Part shown: positions 50,078 through 59,700 of the stretch, in pieces
Numbering within the stretch: position 1 is the first letter of the stretch
How the letters are laid out: every line of letters starts with the position of its first letter
Origin: Pyrinomonadaceae bacterium
GTDB taxonomy: Bacteria; Acidobacteriota; Blastocatellia; Pyrinomonadales; Pyrinomonadaceae
Length of the DNA stretch: 63,843 bases
Assembly: GCA_022843305.1 (NCBI GenBank)
Contig: JALHNX010000005.1
Span: forward strand, 1 to 63,843
Direction of reading: 5' to 3'
The notes under the pieces: model-generated
What the model was told of the DNA's origin: nothing
What the model saw: only the letters and a program-made list of their open reading frames with translations
Database searches by the model: none
Program-made: the position numbers and the translations under genes

Positions 50078-51076
50078 TTATTTGTTGGATGGAGCAGCAA
50101 AAAACGTTGAACGCGCCTGATTGGTCGTTTCCGGGCGGCTGTTGTTGTTAATAACGACGACTCCCGAATCAGCTAGCTTTTCTCGCTTCCCATTATTCAA
50201 TAAATAGCGGCTGCCGGAGCGCGAATCATAATAAACTTCGGTTGAATTCGATTCATTCGAATTTTGTTTTTCTTCTTGAGTCTTTGTTTCTGAAACCGTT
50301 GAATTTACCGCCACGACTTGGTTTTGGGCGGTTTGCGGAAGCGATACGACATTACTAAAATTAGGCACGTTTCCAAGTTCACGATCAAAAACCGTAACGC
50401 GGGCAACCGTCGCGGAAATAGCGGTTGGAAAATTAGCTCTGACAACTCCTGCCGGAAAAGCTCCTCGCAAAATCAACCAGCGATAAATTTTCAATCCGCG
50501 CCCAACATAAGTAATAGTTTCCGTGTAAGGCGGAACACCGCCGATTGTCTTGATGCCTTTCGGATTAATAATTTTGCGCCCATCGCGGATTGTGCGCCCG
50601 TGAAGATATGCGGAAACCGTCCCTTCGCCGGAGTTATACGCCGCCAAAATCGAATCAATTCGTCCGCCGAAAAGATTTGATAAGACCTTGATATAACGGG
50701 CGGCGGCACGAATCGCCGGGACGGGCTGGTATGGATTATCCAAACCGAATCTTGCGGCGGTTGATGGTATAAACTGCATTAATCCCCGCGCATCTTTCGG
50801 GCTGGTCAGCCACGGGCGAAATCTCGTTTCGTTGTATGCAATCGTCCATAAAACATTTGGATCAACGCCTTCCATGTTCGCGGCTCGTAAAATTTCATTT
50901 TCAAAATAGGCAGCGCGAGTCCTCACATTCAGACGTGAAAACTGTTCGCGGGTAAAATTTGTCTGAGCAAGAACTCCGCCGTTGGTTAAAACGCTCATTA
51001 AAAGCATTACAAATATCAAGTATTTGCCAAATTCTCGTAAAAAGCCTCGTCCAAAGGCGGCGAAATTAAAAATCAT
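50078..51076 (-). CDS. virB1: VirB1-like lytic transglycosylase
   Basis: This 332-residue exported protein has a signal segment (YLIFVMLLMSVLTNGGVLAQ) and an SLT domain: the catalytic Glu in WTIAYNETRFRPW, then ARGLMQFIPSTAARFGL and ILAAYNSGEGTVSAYL. It cuts peptidoglycan glycan strands so that the T4SS can span the cell wall. The C terminus is Ser/Asn-rich and unstructured. It is divergent from the virB2 operon. Confidence 0.92.
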   Translation of the reverse strand: MIFNFAAFGRGFLREFGKYLIFVMLLMSVLTNGGVLAQTNFTREQFSRLNVRTRAAYFENEILRAANMEGVDPNVLWTIAYNETRFRPWLTSPKDARGLMQFIPSTAARFGLDNPYQPVPAIRAAARYIKVLSNLFGGRIDSILAAYNSGEGTVSAYLHGRTIRDGRKIINPKGIKTIGGVPPYTETITYVGRGLKIYRWLILRGAFPAGVVRANFPTAISATVARVTVFDRELGNVPNFSNVVSLPQTAQNQVVAVNSTVSETKTQEEKQNSNESNSTEVYYDSRSGSRYLLNNGKREKLADSGVVVINNNSRPETTNQARSTFFAAPSNK

Positions 51077-51309
51077 CTGTGTTTTCCTCGAATAAATTTG
51101 ATAGAAAGAGTTTTTTCTTTGACCCTTCGGAGAATCCGGTTGGCAAGCCTTGTGCCTGAATTTCGGAAGAAACGAAAAACCTCAATAAAATCAAGCCTTT
51201 CCATCATCGGCACGCTCTTTGCTCTAACCGAAAATGAACCAACGTGGATGAGAGCCTTAGATCAGGAATTAAGCCACAAAAATAAAACCAAAATTAGAGG
51301 AGAACTTCG

Positions 51310-51729
51310 ATGAATAACAAAGTAGAAATGTGCCAAAAAACCGTCAAAGATGCGGCACGAAAATTACGAACCAATCTTTCAAAAGCAAAAAACACTTGTT
51401 TGAATTACACACGCGCCGGACTGCCCGTTTTTGCCGTGATGGGAATTTGTTTGCTGTTTAATCAAGCAGCATCGGCGCAAGGTCCGATCTTTACGGGTGA
51501 TGCCGGAAATCTCTCGAACATCATCCGCGAAGGCTTGAAGCTGATGGCGATTATTTTATTTTGTCTCGGCGCGGTCGGAATTGCGTGGGCGATTTTTAAC
51601 AAGATGACCGGCAAGGAATGGGGCAGTCAGGCATTCGGCGGAATTTTGGCTTTTGCCTTCGGAACAATCGTCGCCGTCTTTTGGCAAATCGCGCAAGGTC
51701 GAGCCGTAACCGTTGACACCAATTTCTAA
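51310..51729 (+). CDS. virB2: VirB2-like pilin subunit
   Basis: This 139-residue precursor has a long basic leader, a hydrophobic cleavable segment ending LFNQAASAQ and two hydrophobic helices in the mature part (LKLMAIILFCLGAVGIAWAI and AFGGILAFAFGTIVAVFWQI), as in TrbC/VirB2 pilins. It forms the conjugative pilus. AGAGGAGAA precedes the ATG. It overlaps virB3 by 17 bp. Confidence 0.75.
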   Translation: MNNKVEMCQKTVKDAARKLRTNLSKAKNTCLNYTRAGLPVFAVMGICLLFNQAASAQGPIFTGDAGNLSNIIREGLKLMAIILFCLGAVGIAWAIFNKMTGKEWGSQAFGGILAFAFGTIVAVFWQIAQGRAVTVDTNF

Positions 51730-52066
51730 AAAGATGCGAAGAAGACAAACCAGACCTAATATCTTTCGCAATCTGAAACGCTTCGGCGTTTATCAAGGCG
51801 ACTGGAAATACATCCTAATTCCAACGGCAGTGATGTATTTCCTGCCGTTTGTTTTCGGAATTTGGATATATTACATTCCCGCCGGATTTCCGCTGGGGCT
51901 GATGACTTTTATTGTCTTGCTCGGCGTTTTTAATTTCCTGCGGGCAAGCAAACCGGAATGCTGGCTCAAAAATCGCTTTGATGCCGCGTCGGACGGCTGG
52001 AAAAACTTTCGCGCCCCCGTGAACGATGAGTTCGGACAAACTGATTGGATAAAAAAGAAGAGGTAA
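51713..52066 (+). CDS. virB3: VirB3/TrbD-like T4SS protein
   Basis: This 117-residue membrane protein has a basic N terminus (RRRQTRPNIFRNLKRFGVYQ) and a hydrophobic hairpin (YILIPTAVMYFLPFVFGIWI and GLMTFIVLLGVFNFLRAS). Size, topology and position between the pilin and VirB4 identify it as the VirB3-type partner of the VirB4 ATPase. An internal start after 51713 is possible because of the overlap with virB2. Confidence 0.7.
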   Translation: MTPISKKMRRRQTRPNIFRNLKRFGVYQGDWKYILIPTAVMYFLPFVFGIWIYYIPAGFPLGLMTFIVLLGVFNFLRASKPECWLKNRFDAASDGWKNFRAPVNDEFGQTDWIKKKR

Positions 52067-52076
52067 ATAAAAAGTT

Positions 52077-54947
52077 ATGGATGCCGCAAATTTAACTTTC
52101 GCGCATATTTTTCTGACTATTGTAGGCAGTTTTTTGGTCGGCGGAGTCGGTTTGGCAATCGGTTGGCGAGTGTTGCCGATTGCCAAATCTCACCGCCAGA
52201 CTAAAACAGTTCTGCCCGATGAAAAGATGTTTGAAAAAAGCATTGATACGACCAAAGCACCGGGACGATTATTCCCGACTGAAGTTTTAGGACTCGAAGG
52301 AAACATCGTTCGCTACCGCGACGGAAGTTTCGCCAAAGCATACCGCTTTGAACCCGCGCACACAATTTATGACGATGAGCGTTTGACTGAAATGCGGGTC
52401 GAGGAACTGAAGACGCTTTTGAAGTTTGAAAAGCCCGACAAAACTATCATTCAATTTCGCTTTGCGACAATTCCTGACGATGGAACGACGCTGCGGAATC
52501 ATTTACAAACCCGCAACACCGAAAAAAGCGATGCGCTCGCTTCCCTTCTGCAAGCGACTAATCTTGCGCTTTATGAAGAAGCGGTTAAAAGCGGTGCAAT
52601 AAAAATGCAAACCGCGACGGTTTGGATTCGCGTTCCGACCAAGCATCTGAACGACACGAGTATTTTTTCGCGCATTGTGCCTTCTTTGCTGCGGGAAATA
52701 ACCTCCGGCGGCTTTTTCAAGTTTCTTTTTTCGCCGATTATTTCGGGCAAAAACGCCTTCGCGCAGGAGTTTTTGATCAGAGAGATGAAAGCCGAAAACT
52801 ATTGTCGCCAATCGGCGCAGAGAGTTTTTCAAGCCTTTGAAGCCAATTTTCCGAAAGAATTAAACTTACGGGAACTCGATGCACAGGAAATTTTCGACGA
52901 GATGTTTTTAAGCCACCGGCGCGAACACATCGAAACTCCGAAATTACCAAATCAAAAACGAATTGATATTAGGCGATATTTGACGGCGACGGAAATTAAA
53001 TGCGACGAAACGAATTACGTTCTGCATAACGGCGCGTTAGCTAGCCTCGTGAGTTTGAAAACCTTACCGCAGGGCTTTGTAACCGCCGACACAATGCGTT
53101 ATTTAACCGCGACGAGAAATTTACGCTTTCCGCACGAAATCGTGGTTGATTTGACCACGACGGAAAAAACGGCGGCGAAAAAGGATTTGCAGAAACGAAT
53201 TGACCGGATTGACGGCAGCCGCAACACCTGGTTCGGTTTCCGCAATCTCAAAAAAGATGCCGTCGTTATCAAGGGCGATTTAGAAAATCTGCTCGAACAG
53301 GTCGAAGCCGACAACGAAGAAATCTGTCAAATCCGTCTTAATGTTATTGTTTACGGCGGAAAACCAAGCACGAAAAATGAACTTGCCGAAAGCATTAAAA
53401 TTCTCGACGACCGCTGCGACGAATGTATAGCTTCCATTCGGAAAAAGACGGGCGCGGATGCGATTCGGGAAGATGCCGCCCGGCAACGGGCTATTTATCC
53501 GCGAATGCTCACCGGCGAATTGTCGCACCGCAAAACCGGGCAGGAACTCGTTGAAATGGCGGATTCGGTCATCGCGTTCGTGCCGACGGAAACGACCTGG
53601 CGCGGAAGTTTGCGTCCGCACAGCGTTTTTACCACGCCTTCGGGAACGATGTTCGGTTTAGACCTTTACGACCGAGCTTTGATCAAATCCCCGACGGTCA
53701 TCGTCACGGCAGCGAGTGGCGAAGGCAAATCCTTTTTGGCGACGATGCTCATCACCGACATTCGCGCCCATCGCGGACAAGTCAAGGTGCGCGTAATGGA
53801 TTACCGTTATTCTTTCAAACCTATTTGCCGACTTTTCGGCGGCAGACATATTGAGTTTAACGAACAAGAGCCGAAGCCCATCAACATCTGGAATTACCCC
53901 GACATTGAAACCGGAAAACTTCCGACTAAACGACAACTGGCGATGGTTTTGACCGATATTTTAATTCTGAGCAAAACACCAAAAAGTGATGCTATTACCA
54001 GCGCGATTGCGGCAACGGTAATAGATGAAGTTTATAAAATGGCGGCGGCGCGAAACGGAGACGGCAGACCGAAATTTCAGCCAACGCTCGGACATTTTCT
54101 CGACGTGCTGAAAAGTTATCATTGGTCGGACGCACAAAAAGCAAGAGCCGACGAACTTTATCTTAAACTCAACATTTACCGTAAAGATCCTTGGCTCAAC
54201 GCTCCGACGCATCCCGATTACGATACGAACTCGATGTTCGACGTTTTCGAGCTTTCGACAATTGCGACACTGGACGAAAAAATTCGTGAATCAGTCGGTT
54301 TCCGTATTTCCGCACAGATTATGCAGGAAATCGGCGAAGAATCGGATGCGGGACAGAAAACGCCGATTCTCTTTATTTGCGACGAAGTGCGCGAAATCAA
54401 CAAGCATTTTCCGGCAATTCAGGAATTAATGGCGGAAGCGTCCGTGACAGGTCGCAAAGAAGGATTGGTAACAATTCTCTTTTCGCAAGCCTATGAGCAT
54501 TTTACCGGCACGCCCGAACGCCCCAATATCACGGGTATTGATTTGGTCAAAAATTCGGGCGTGAAAATCATCGGCAAACAAATCGGCGGTTTCGAGAGAT
54601 TAGCGGACGACTGCGAACTTTCTAAAGAAACTATCGCTGCCGTAAGAGCCATTAACAATCAATACGGGCGTTATACGCAGTGGGTGATGGTTTTGGGAAG
54701 CGGCAACGACAAGATTATCGAGATGGCGGAAGTTCACGCTTCCCCGACGATGCTCTGGGCAAATACCAATGACACTAATGAAGCCAACGCCCGCCGTTTA
54801 GTTGAATCTTTACGCCCGGATTTACCGCTGGCGGTTATTGTCAGTCATCTTGCCCAAAAATATCCGCTTGGGCTTACGGCAGTAGGACTGACGGGACTTT
54901 CCGAACTAGATTTGGCGGAACTGAAGCCGGGAGGAGCAATTCAATGA
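52077..54947 (+). CDS. virB4: VirB4-family T4SS ATPase
   Basis: This 956-residue ATPase energises pilus assembly and substrate transfer. An N-terminal hydrophobic segment (FLTIVGSFLVGGVGLAIGWR) is followed by the VirB4 N-terminal domain and a RecA-like ATPase with Walker A AASGEGKS near residue 545 and Walker B ILFICDEVREI near 765. The family segments GRKEGLVTILFSQAYEHF and DDCELSKETIAAVRAI are also present. Its stop overlaps the start of the next gene by 4 bp. Confidence 0.95.
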   Translation: MDAANLTFAHIFLTIVGSFLVGGVGLAIGWRVLPIAKSHRQTKTVLPDEKMFEKSIDTTKAPGRLFPTEVLGLEGNIVRYRDGSFAKAYRFEPAHTIYDDERLTEMRVEELKTLLKFEKPDKTIIQFRFATIPDDGTTLRNHLQTRNTEKSDALASLLQATNLALYEEAVKSGAIKMQTATVWIRVPTKHLNDTSIFSRIVPSLLREITSGGFFKFLFSPIISGKNAFAQEFLIREMKAENYCRQSAQRVFQAFEANFPKELNLRELDAQEIFDEMFLSHRREHIETPKLPNQKRIDIRRYLTATEIKCDETNYVLHNGALASLVSLKTLPQGFVTADTMRYLTATRNLRFPHEIVVDLTTTEKTAAKKDLQKRIDRIDGSRNTWFGFRNLKKDAVVIKGDLENLLEQVEADNEEICQIRLNVIVYGGKPSTKNELAESIKILDDRCDECIASIRKKTGADAIREDAARQRAIYPRMLTGELSHRKTGQELVEMADSVIAFVPTETTWRGSLRPHSVFTTPSGTMFGLDLYDRALIKSPTVIVTAASGEGKSFLATMLITDIRAHRGQVKVRVMDYRYSFKPICRLFGGRHIEFNEQEPKPINIWNYPDIETGKLPTKRQLAMVLTDILILSKTPKSDAITSAIAATVIDEVYKMAAARNGDGRPKFQPTLGHFLDVLKSYHWSDAQKARADELYLKLNIYRKDPWLNAPTHPDYDTNSMFDVFELSTIATLDEKIRESVGFRISAQIMQEIGEESDAGQKTPILFICDEVREINKHFPAIQELMAEASVTGRKEGLVTILFSQAYEHFTGTPERPNITGIDLVKNSGVKIIGKQIGGFERLADDCELSKETIAAVRAINNQYGRYTQWVMVLGSGNDKIIEMAEVHASPTMLWANTNDTNEANARRLVESLRPDLPLAVIVSHLAQKYPLGLTAVGLTGLSELDLAELKPGGAIQ

Positions 54948-55879
54948 TTAAGCAAAAATTAAGTTTTCCGAAACAAATTTTAATGAGCCTTCTGCTGACT
55001 TCGATGTTTCTGTCATTTGAAGTCAAACCCGCACAGGCGCAATGGACAGTCTTTGATCCTTCGCAATATGCTCTCCAACTGTCGAAAAAAATCGAAGAAG
55101 CCGCACGCTGGATTGAAACCATCAATCATTATATTTCGATGTATGAAAATGCCGTCAAGCAATATCAGAAAATGGTCGAATCGGTGACGAACTTGCGCGG
55201 CATATTAGACAAAGTTGACGAGCAAATTACCAGACATAAGCAGCTTATCACGACTTACGCGCAGCTTGGAAAATTGATTCGCGGCACTTATGAGTTAAAA
55301 CGGCGGATTGAAAACACAATCACCAGCCAGATTCAATCTGTCGTCAATATCTCGCGTCGCCTGCGGAACGGAATTTTCGATATGGATCAGAACAAGCGCG
55401 ATTTGGACGATTTTTTGCGCCATTCCATCGGACGGCGGGCGGACGCGGAACTGCGGAATTTAGAAAGATTAGCCAAACTCGATTCCGAACTTGAAAGAAT
55501 GCTCTATGACCGCGAAATGATTCTGCTTGATTTAGCCAAACTATTTGAAGAGCGTGAAAAAATCGCCGAGAAAATTAAGGCGATTGATACGAGCAATCCC
55601 GCTAATCAGGACGGCGTTCAGTCATTGACTGACCAGATGTTAGCGATAAATTTACGCATTACAACCGTTGAAGGACAACTGCGCGAACTCGAAGCGAAGA
55701 TTCAGGAAAAATTCGTCAAATACGGCTTGAAAATTGAGCAGATGACCGAGTTCGGCAAAGAAATTCGGCAGACCAACGAAATGATGACCGGCATTACCAG
55801 GGCGAGCGATGAATTTATGATCGAGCTTGAAAAATACGATGTCTGGCGGCAGGAAATTTACGACAATCAGCTCCCCTGA
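54944..55879 (+). CDS. VirB5/TrbJ-like secreted T4SS protein
   Basis: This 311-residue exported protein has a signal peptide (ILMSLLLTSMFLSFEVKPAQ, cleavage after AQAQ). The mature N terminus WTVFDPSQYALQLSKKIEEA resembles the VFDP-x-N/Y-x-x-Q opening of TrbJ proteins. The rest is long, coiled-coil-rich helices. TrbJ/VirB5 proteins sit at the pilus tip or in the periplasm and contact the recipient. Translationally coupled to virB4. Confidence 0.75.
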   Translation: MIKQKLSFPKQILMSLLLTSMFLSFEVKPAQAQWTVFDPSQYALQLSKKIEEAARWIETINHYISMYENAVKQYQKMVESVTNLRGILDKVDEQITRHKQLITTYAQLGKLIRGTYELKRRIENTITSQIQSVVNISRRLRNGIFDMDQNKRDLDDFLRHSIGRRADAELRNLERLAKLDSELERMLYDREMILLDLAKLFEEREKIAEKIKAIDTSNPANQDGVQSLTDQMLAINLRITTVEGQLRELEAKIQEKFVKYGLKIEQMTEFGKEIRQTNEMMTGITRASDEFMIELEKYDVWRQEIYDNQLP

Positions 55880-55917
55880 TAATTGATACAAAAAAGCAAA
55901 ACGGAGAATTTAGAATT

Positions 55918-58143
55918 ATGCGAATTTTTAATAGAAAATTTTTCACTCAAATGGCGATTATTTTTATACTGATGACGTGCGTTTTACTTGATGCGAGCCA
56001 AACCTTCGCTCAAAGAAGACAAGTCAAACCACCTCGCGTTGAAGGACAAACGGTGATTGGAACGATAAACGGAGTTCCGGTTACAGCCAACGATATTATT
56101 ATGACCATCAATTATGATTCTCCGTTTATGCCGCCGCTCGATGGCAGTCCTGTTCCCGTTTTGCAGCAGTTTGAGACGAATTATCCGGTGGCAACGACCA
56201 GCCCGACACCACAAACTTCGCCGATTCCGACAACCACGCCGAAACCCGTTGCGCCGAGCTTTAGCGTCCAAATCCAAAATATGATGAAAACCGGGCAGGA
56301 ATGGCTTTTCAAATCCCTGCTCGATGTCATCATCAAACCGGCGATGCCTGTGCTGATTTTCTTTGCGTGGATTATTGCGAGCTTTATATTGGGCATCGGA
56401 TTTTTGCGAAGATTTTCCGACAATAAAGGCATCAGTCCCGAACAACTGACACGCTGGGGAATTCGCAGCGTAATTTTTATGGTCATCATCGGAGCGAGTC
56501 CGTTTATCATTGATATGCTGACAGTTACCGGAAAATTCATTGCACGACCAATCAAAAGTTTTAACCGCGAACTCGTTGCCGAATTTGACGAGAAAATGAA
56601 GAAATATGTCAAAACCAATTTCGCCGTCGAAGACCCGAATGCCCTGCTCGCCGAAAGACTGCCAAACGGAGAACCGGGACTCGTCGGAATAATTTTTGAT
56701 AAAGAATCTTCTGTCAAAGACGTAACTTCGGAAATGAACATTTTGGGTTGGGATATGACCAGACTTTTTACCTTGATGGTCGTTTCTCAAAACATCATCA
56801 AATTTGGCGGATTGTTTTTGGGAATTGCCGGACTGTTTATCTTAATCGGTTTGAAACTCGCCGCCCCGGTGCTTTCCGCTTTTGGCTTTGACGAAAAGTT
56901 TGCCAACCAGATTTTTTATCCGTTTTGTTGGGGCGTAGCGACCTTTTCTTTGGCTTTTCCGATTGTGAAGGAGATAACGCTTTACGTCGCTTACGGAATC
57001 GGGCTGATCGGGCTTTCAATTTATAACGGCGAAACGGTTTTTACACTCGACCCGAACACAGCGCAGATAATCACGAACGGAAATTATGATCCGGCGAGCA
57101 GTGCGCTGATCGTCACGCTTTTATTTTTCGTTTCGTGTCTGTGTTATATCTTAGTGCCTTGGCTTAGTTATCGCGTTTTGCGAGGGCAGGTTTTTGAAGG
57201 TGTGTCGCAGATTTCGATGGGCTGGATGCTTTCAACCGTCGGCACGGCTCTTGAAACATACGGACTCGTTGCCGGAGCTGCCATCAATCGTCAGGCGGAA
57301 AACACTCAAATTCAAGGAATTTATAATGCCGAACAAGCCAGCGCGAAAAAAGGACTCGAAGCCTCGAATCTTTCGACTGAAGCCCGCCGCATTTCATCTG
57401 TCGCCGGAGTTGAAGGCGGACTTGTGAGCAGTCTCGGACAAATTCGTGCCAATCAAGTAACTCAGACGATGATTGCAAATGCCAACCGGAATTTTGGAAT
57501 TTTGAGCAGTCAGGCATCAACGAATCGTGAAATTACCACGATGAAAGCCGAAAATACGGGTATGCAAAATATCCGTTCTCTCGACGGTATCAAAGAAAAT
57601 TCACTTCGCAGTCAAGGGACAAATCAGGCTTTCGGGATGCTCAAATATGAAGCCATTCCGGGCGGCGGAAACATCCCGATCAGAAAAGGTGTTGAATTTT
57701 ATGACTATATGAAAGACCAGCATATTTTGCAGCAATCAACCGGGACTATGAATCGGACGACGACTGATACTTATCAACTGCAAAACCAAAATACCCAATA
57801 CGTTACCGAGCAAAAAATTGATGCTTCGCAAACTTATCAAAATGAAATGAATTCAGCCTTTAACCGACAAGCAGCGGAAACAATTCAAGCCGTCAATGCC
57901 GGAACTAACATTGCCGCCGGTGCTGCCAAACAGGGTGCAGGAATCCAAATTTCCGGCATCAATACATCCGCCGGAATGGAAAAACAAGCGAATCAACTTA
58001 ATTTTGAAGGTCGTATGGAAGCGGCAACGATTAATCAAAAAGCCGCGACCGAAGCCGCTCATCTGCGGATGATGTCCACAGTCGTTACCGGATTTTTCCG
58101 CGATATGGATCGCCGTTTGGAAGAAATGAAACCAAAATATTAG
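55918..58143 (+). CDS. virB6: VirB6/TrbL-like polytopic T4SS protein
   Basis: This 741-residue protein has a signal-like N terminus (MAIIFILMTCVLLDASQTFA), a Pro/Thr-rich stretch, then five or six transmembrane helices (for example PVLIFFAWIIASFILGIGFL, IIKFGGLFLGIAGLFILIGL, LIVTLLFFVSCLCYILVPWL). A ~280-residue Gln/Asn/Ala-rich soluble tail follows. VirB6/TrbL forms part of the inner-membrane channel; long variable tails are common. It is the last clear T4SS gene of the plus-strand operon. Confidence 0.85.
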   Translation: MRIFNRKFFTQMAIIFILMTCVLLDASQTFAQRRQVKPPRVEGQTVIGTINGVPVTANDIIMTINYDSPFMPPLDGSPVPVLQQFETNYPVATTSPTPQTSPIPTTTPKPVAPSFSVQIQNMMKTGQEWLFKSLLDVIIKPAMPVLIFFAWIIASFILGIGFLRRFSDNKGISPEQLTRWGIRSVIFMVIIGASPFIIDMLTVTGKFIARPIKSFNRELVAEFDEKMKKYVKTNFAVEDPNALLAERLPNGEPGLVGIIFDKESSVKDVTSEMNILGWDMTRLFTLMVVSQNIIKFGGLFLGIAGLFILIGLKLAAPVLSAFGFDEKFANQIFYPFCWGVATFSLAFPIVKEITLYVAYGIGLIGLSIYNGETVFTLDPNTAQIITNGNYDPASSALIVTLLFFVSCLCYILVPWLSYRVLRGQVFEGVSQISMGWMLSTVGTALETYGLVAGAAINRQAENTQIQGIYNAEQASAKKGLEASNLSTEARRISSVAGVEGGLVSSLGQIRANQVTQTMIANANRNFGILSSQASTNREITTMKAENTGMQNIRSLDGIKENSLRSQGTNQAFGMLKYEAIPGGGNIPIRKGVEFYDYMKDQHILQQSTGTMNRTTTDTYQLQNQNTQYVTEQKIDASQTYQNEMNSAFNRQAAETIQAVNAGTNIAAGAAKQGAGIQISGINTSAGMEKQANQLNFEGRMEAATINQKAATEAAHLRMMSTVVTGFFRDMDRRLEEMKPKY

Positions 58144-58191
58144 ATTTTTTCCTGCAAAAAAGTTGGTTCGATTTCTCCCAACAAAAAGGCG

Positions 58192-59373
58192 GTGAATAAT
58201 TGGGATAAAGAAATTAATTACAACAAAAAAACAAGCGTGAATTCAAACTATAAGCGCGTCAGTCGCCAAAGAACTTGTTTAATCTGCGGTAAGCCCGATT
58301 GGTGCAGTTATACGCCCGACAGCAGAATTTCTTTTTGCGCCCGAATCATCACCGATGCCGACCGGGTGAGCCGCACGGGTTGGGGAGTGTTCTATCACGA
58401 AAAATCACTTTTCGCTGATGCGCCGCTTCCCTTCCCTTCCAAACCGCCACCCAAAAAGCCGGAATTAGCCCCTATCGAAATCAGAGATTTTGCCTATCGA
58501 AAATTGATTGCTCTGTCCCCGGCAACGCGCTTTTCTGAAATAATCGAAGGTCCGAAAGGACTGCGATGCCGGCAAATTCTTAATTTTGAAGATTTCGGCA
58601 GTCTTCCTCCGTCTTCCGAAGAACGGCGTGAGCTGGCAAATATAATTAGAGCTTCGATAAACCGTAAATTTCCTGATTACGTTCGTAAATTCAGATCAAG
58701 TATTTGCGGAGTGCCGGGATTTTGGATTGATGAAAAAGGAAAATCTCAACTATGGTCAGATAAAAATTATCAATCTCCTTTAATGCTCATTCCCTATCGA
58801 AATTCGTCCGGGATGATTCAAGCCTGTCAGATTCGGTTTATGAATCATTCTCCCGAAACTGAAGTCCGCTATGTTTGGCTTTCAACGCCCAAAAAAAGCG
58901 GTGGAATTAGTTGCGGCTGCCCTATTCATTTTGTTCGCCCCTTTACTGAAATTTTTTCTTTTAATAAACCATTTTTAGTTACCGAAGGTGCATTAAAAGC
59001 TGCAACTGTTCAAAATCATTTTCCTGATTTTAATGTCGTTGCCATCGGCGGAATTTCAAGCTCTCACGAAGAACTAATTAAAGCTATTCGATTCTTCCCT
59101 TTAATTACCGCTTTTGATAACGATTTTTCCAAAAATTCACAGGTTTTACGTCAACTGGTCAGGCTTTTTTCTGCTCGTTTTTCTGATGCGCTTAAATATA
59201 ACTATAAACCAAATCTCTCCCTTTTATCTTGGCATTCTGATTTCAATGGCATTGATGATGCCATCATCAAAAATCAAAAAATCGAAACCGTTTCTTTTTC
59301 TCATTGGATTACAAAAAACGACGTTTCACTAAACCCCGAAATTGCTGATATTATGTGTTATAATTTTATTTAA
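58192..59373 (+). CDS. Toprim primase-like protein (DUF3854-type)
   Basis: This 393-residue protein has an N-terminal zinc ribbon (CLICGKPDWC, then ISFCARI) and a C-terminal Toprim-like domain: FLVTEGALKAATVQ, VVAIGGISSSHEEL and a second acidic motif ITAFDNDF. Zinc ribbon plus Toprim is the plan of DnaG-like and DUF3854 plasmid primases, but the catalytic-core fold cannot be confirmed by eye. The start is GTG 58192, 48 bp after virB6. It likely primes the transferred strand or plasmid replication. Confidence 0.7.
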   Translation: MNNWDKEINYNKKTSVNSNYKRVSRQRTCLICGKPDWCSYTPDSRISFCARIITDADRVSRTGWGVFYHEKSLFADAPLPFPSKPPPKKPELAPIEIRDFAYRKLIALSPATRFSEIIEGPKGLRCRQILNFEDFGSLPPSSEERRELANIIRASINRKFPDYVRKFRSSICGVPGFWIDEKGKSQLWSDKNYQSPLMLIPYRNSSGMIQACQIRFMNHSPETEVRYVWLSTPKKSGGISCGCPIHFVRPFTEIFSFNKPFLVTEGALKAATVQNHFPDFNVVAIGGISSSHEELIKAIRFFPLITAFDNDFSKNSQVLRQLVRLFSARFSDALKYNYKPNLSLLSWHSDFNGIDDAIIKNQKIETVSFSHWITKNDVSLNPEIADIMCYNFI

Positions 59374-59387
59374 GATTCAAATATTTT
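59373..59387. repeat. 15-bp direct repeat, left copy
   Basis: AGATTCAAATATTTT overlaps the stop codon of the primase-like gene. An identical copy lies at 59652-59666, so the two copies bracket about 265 bp of structured noncoding DNA. Confidence 0.75.
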
Positions 59388-59422
59388 ACACAATTCATTC
59401 CTAAAAAAAAACTAACCTACTG

Positions 59423-59648
59423 CACTACCTATACAGGGGGTTAAGGTGGTGATACTTATACTAATGATTTTCCTTTCAATAGTCGTTTTATAATTAATGA
59501 TGATTTTACTTGCATATAGATTATAGCTGTAATAAGATATAGGCTTATCACACTAATCAATAGCCGTGATAGTTCAAATCCTCGTTAATCTTTCAATATA
59601 GATACTCGAGTAATAGCCGGCAGAACAGCTAAATCCGGCAAAACTGTT
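59423..59648 (+). ncRNA. Structured intergenic region upstream of parA (candidate control RNA)
   Basis: The 327-bp gap between the primase-like gene and parA holds no gene but has strong folding potential. CACTACCT/AGGTGGTG (59423-59430 with 59444-59451) and TATCAC/GTGATA (59546-59551 with 59566-59571) form stems, and ATAAG/CTTAT (59532-59536 with 59544-59548) competes with the second. GCCGG/CCGGC (59616-59620 with 59635-59639) has AACAG in its loop, complementary to CTGTT just downstream (59644-59648), giving an H-type pseudoknot. It may be a replication-control RNA, riboswitch or centromere/origin DNA. Confidence 0.4.
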
Positions 59649-59651
59649 TTG

Positions 59652-59666
59652 AGATTCAAATATTTT
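59652..59666. repeat. 15-bp direct repeat, right copy
   Basis: Identical to 59373-59387 (AGATTCAAATATTTT). It lies 34 bp upstream of the parA ATG and just after the pseudoknot. AAGGAGAG then provides the parA ribosome site. Confidence 0.75.
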
Positions 59667-59700
59667 GAGATTATTAATTCTAAATCAAGGAGAGTATTAA

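Noticed and set aside
51098-51313. 71-codon frame before virB2, ending in an ATGA overlap
   Set aside because: It needs a TTG start without a ribosome site, and the product shows no recognisable fold. The overlap may be chance; the region is more likely the divergent virB1/virB2 promoter.
55984-56790. 268-codon open frame antisense to virB6
   Set aside because: It has no ribosome site and an Arg/His-rich composition consistent with the reverse of a membrane-protein gene.
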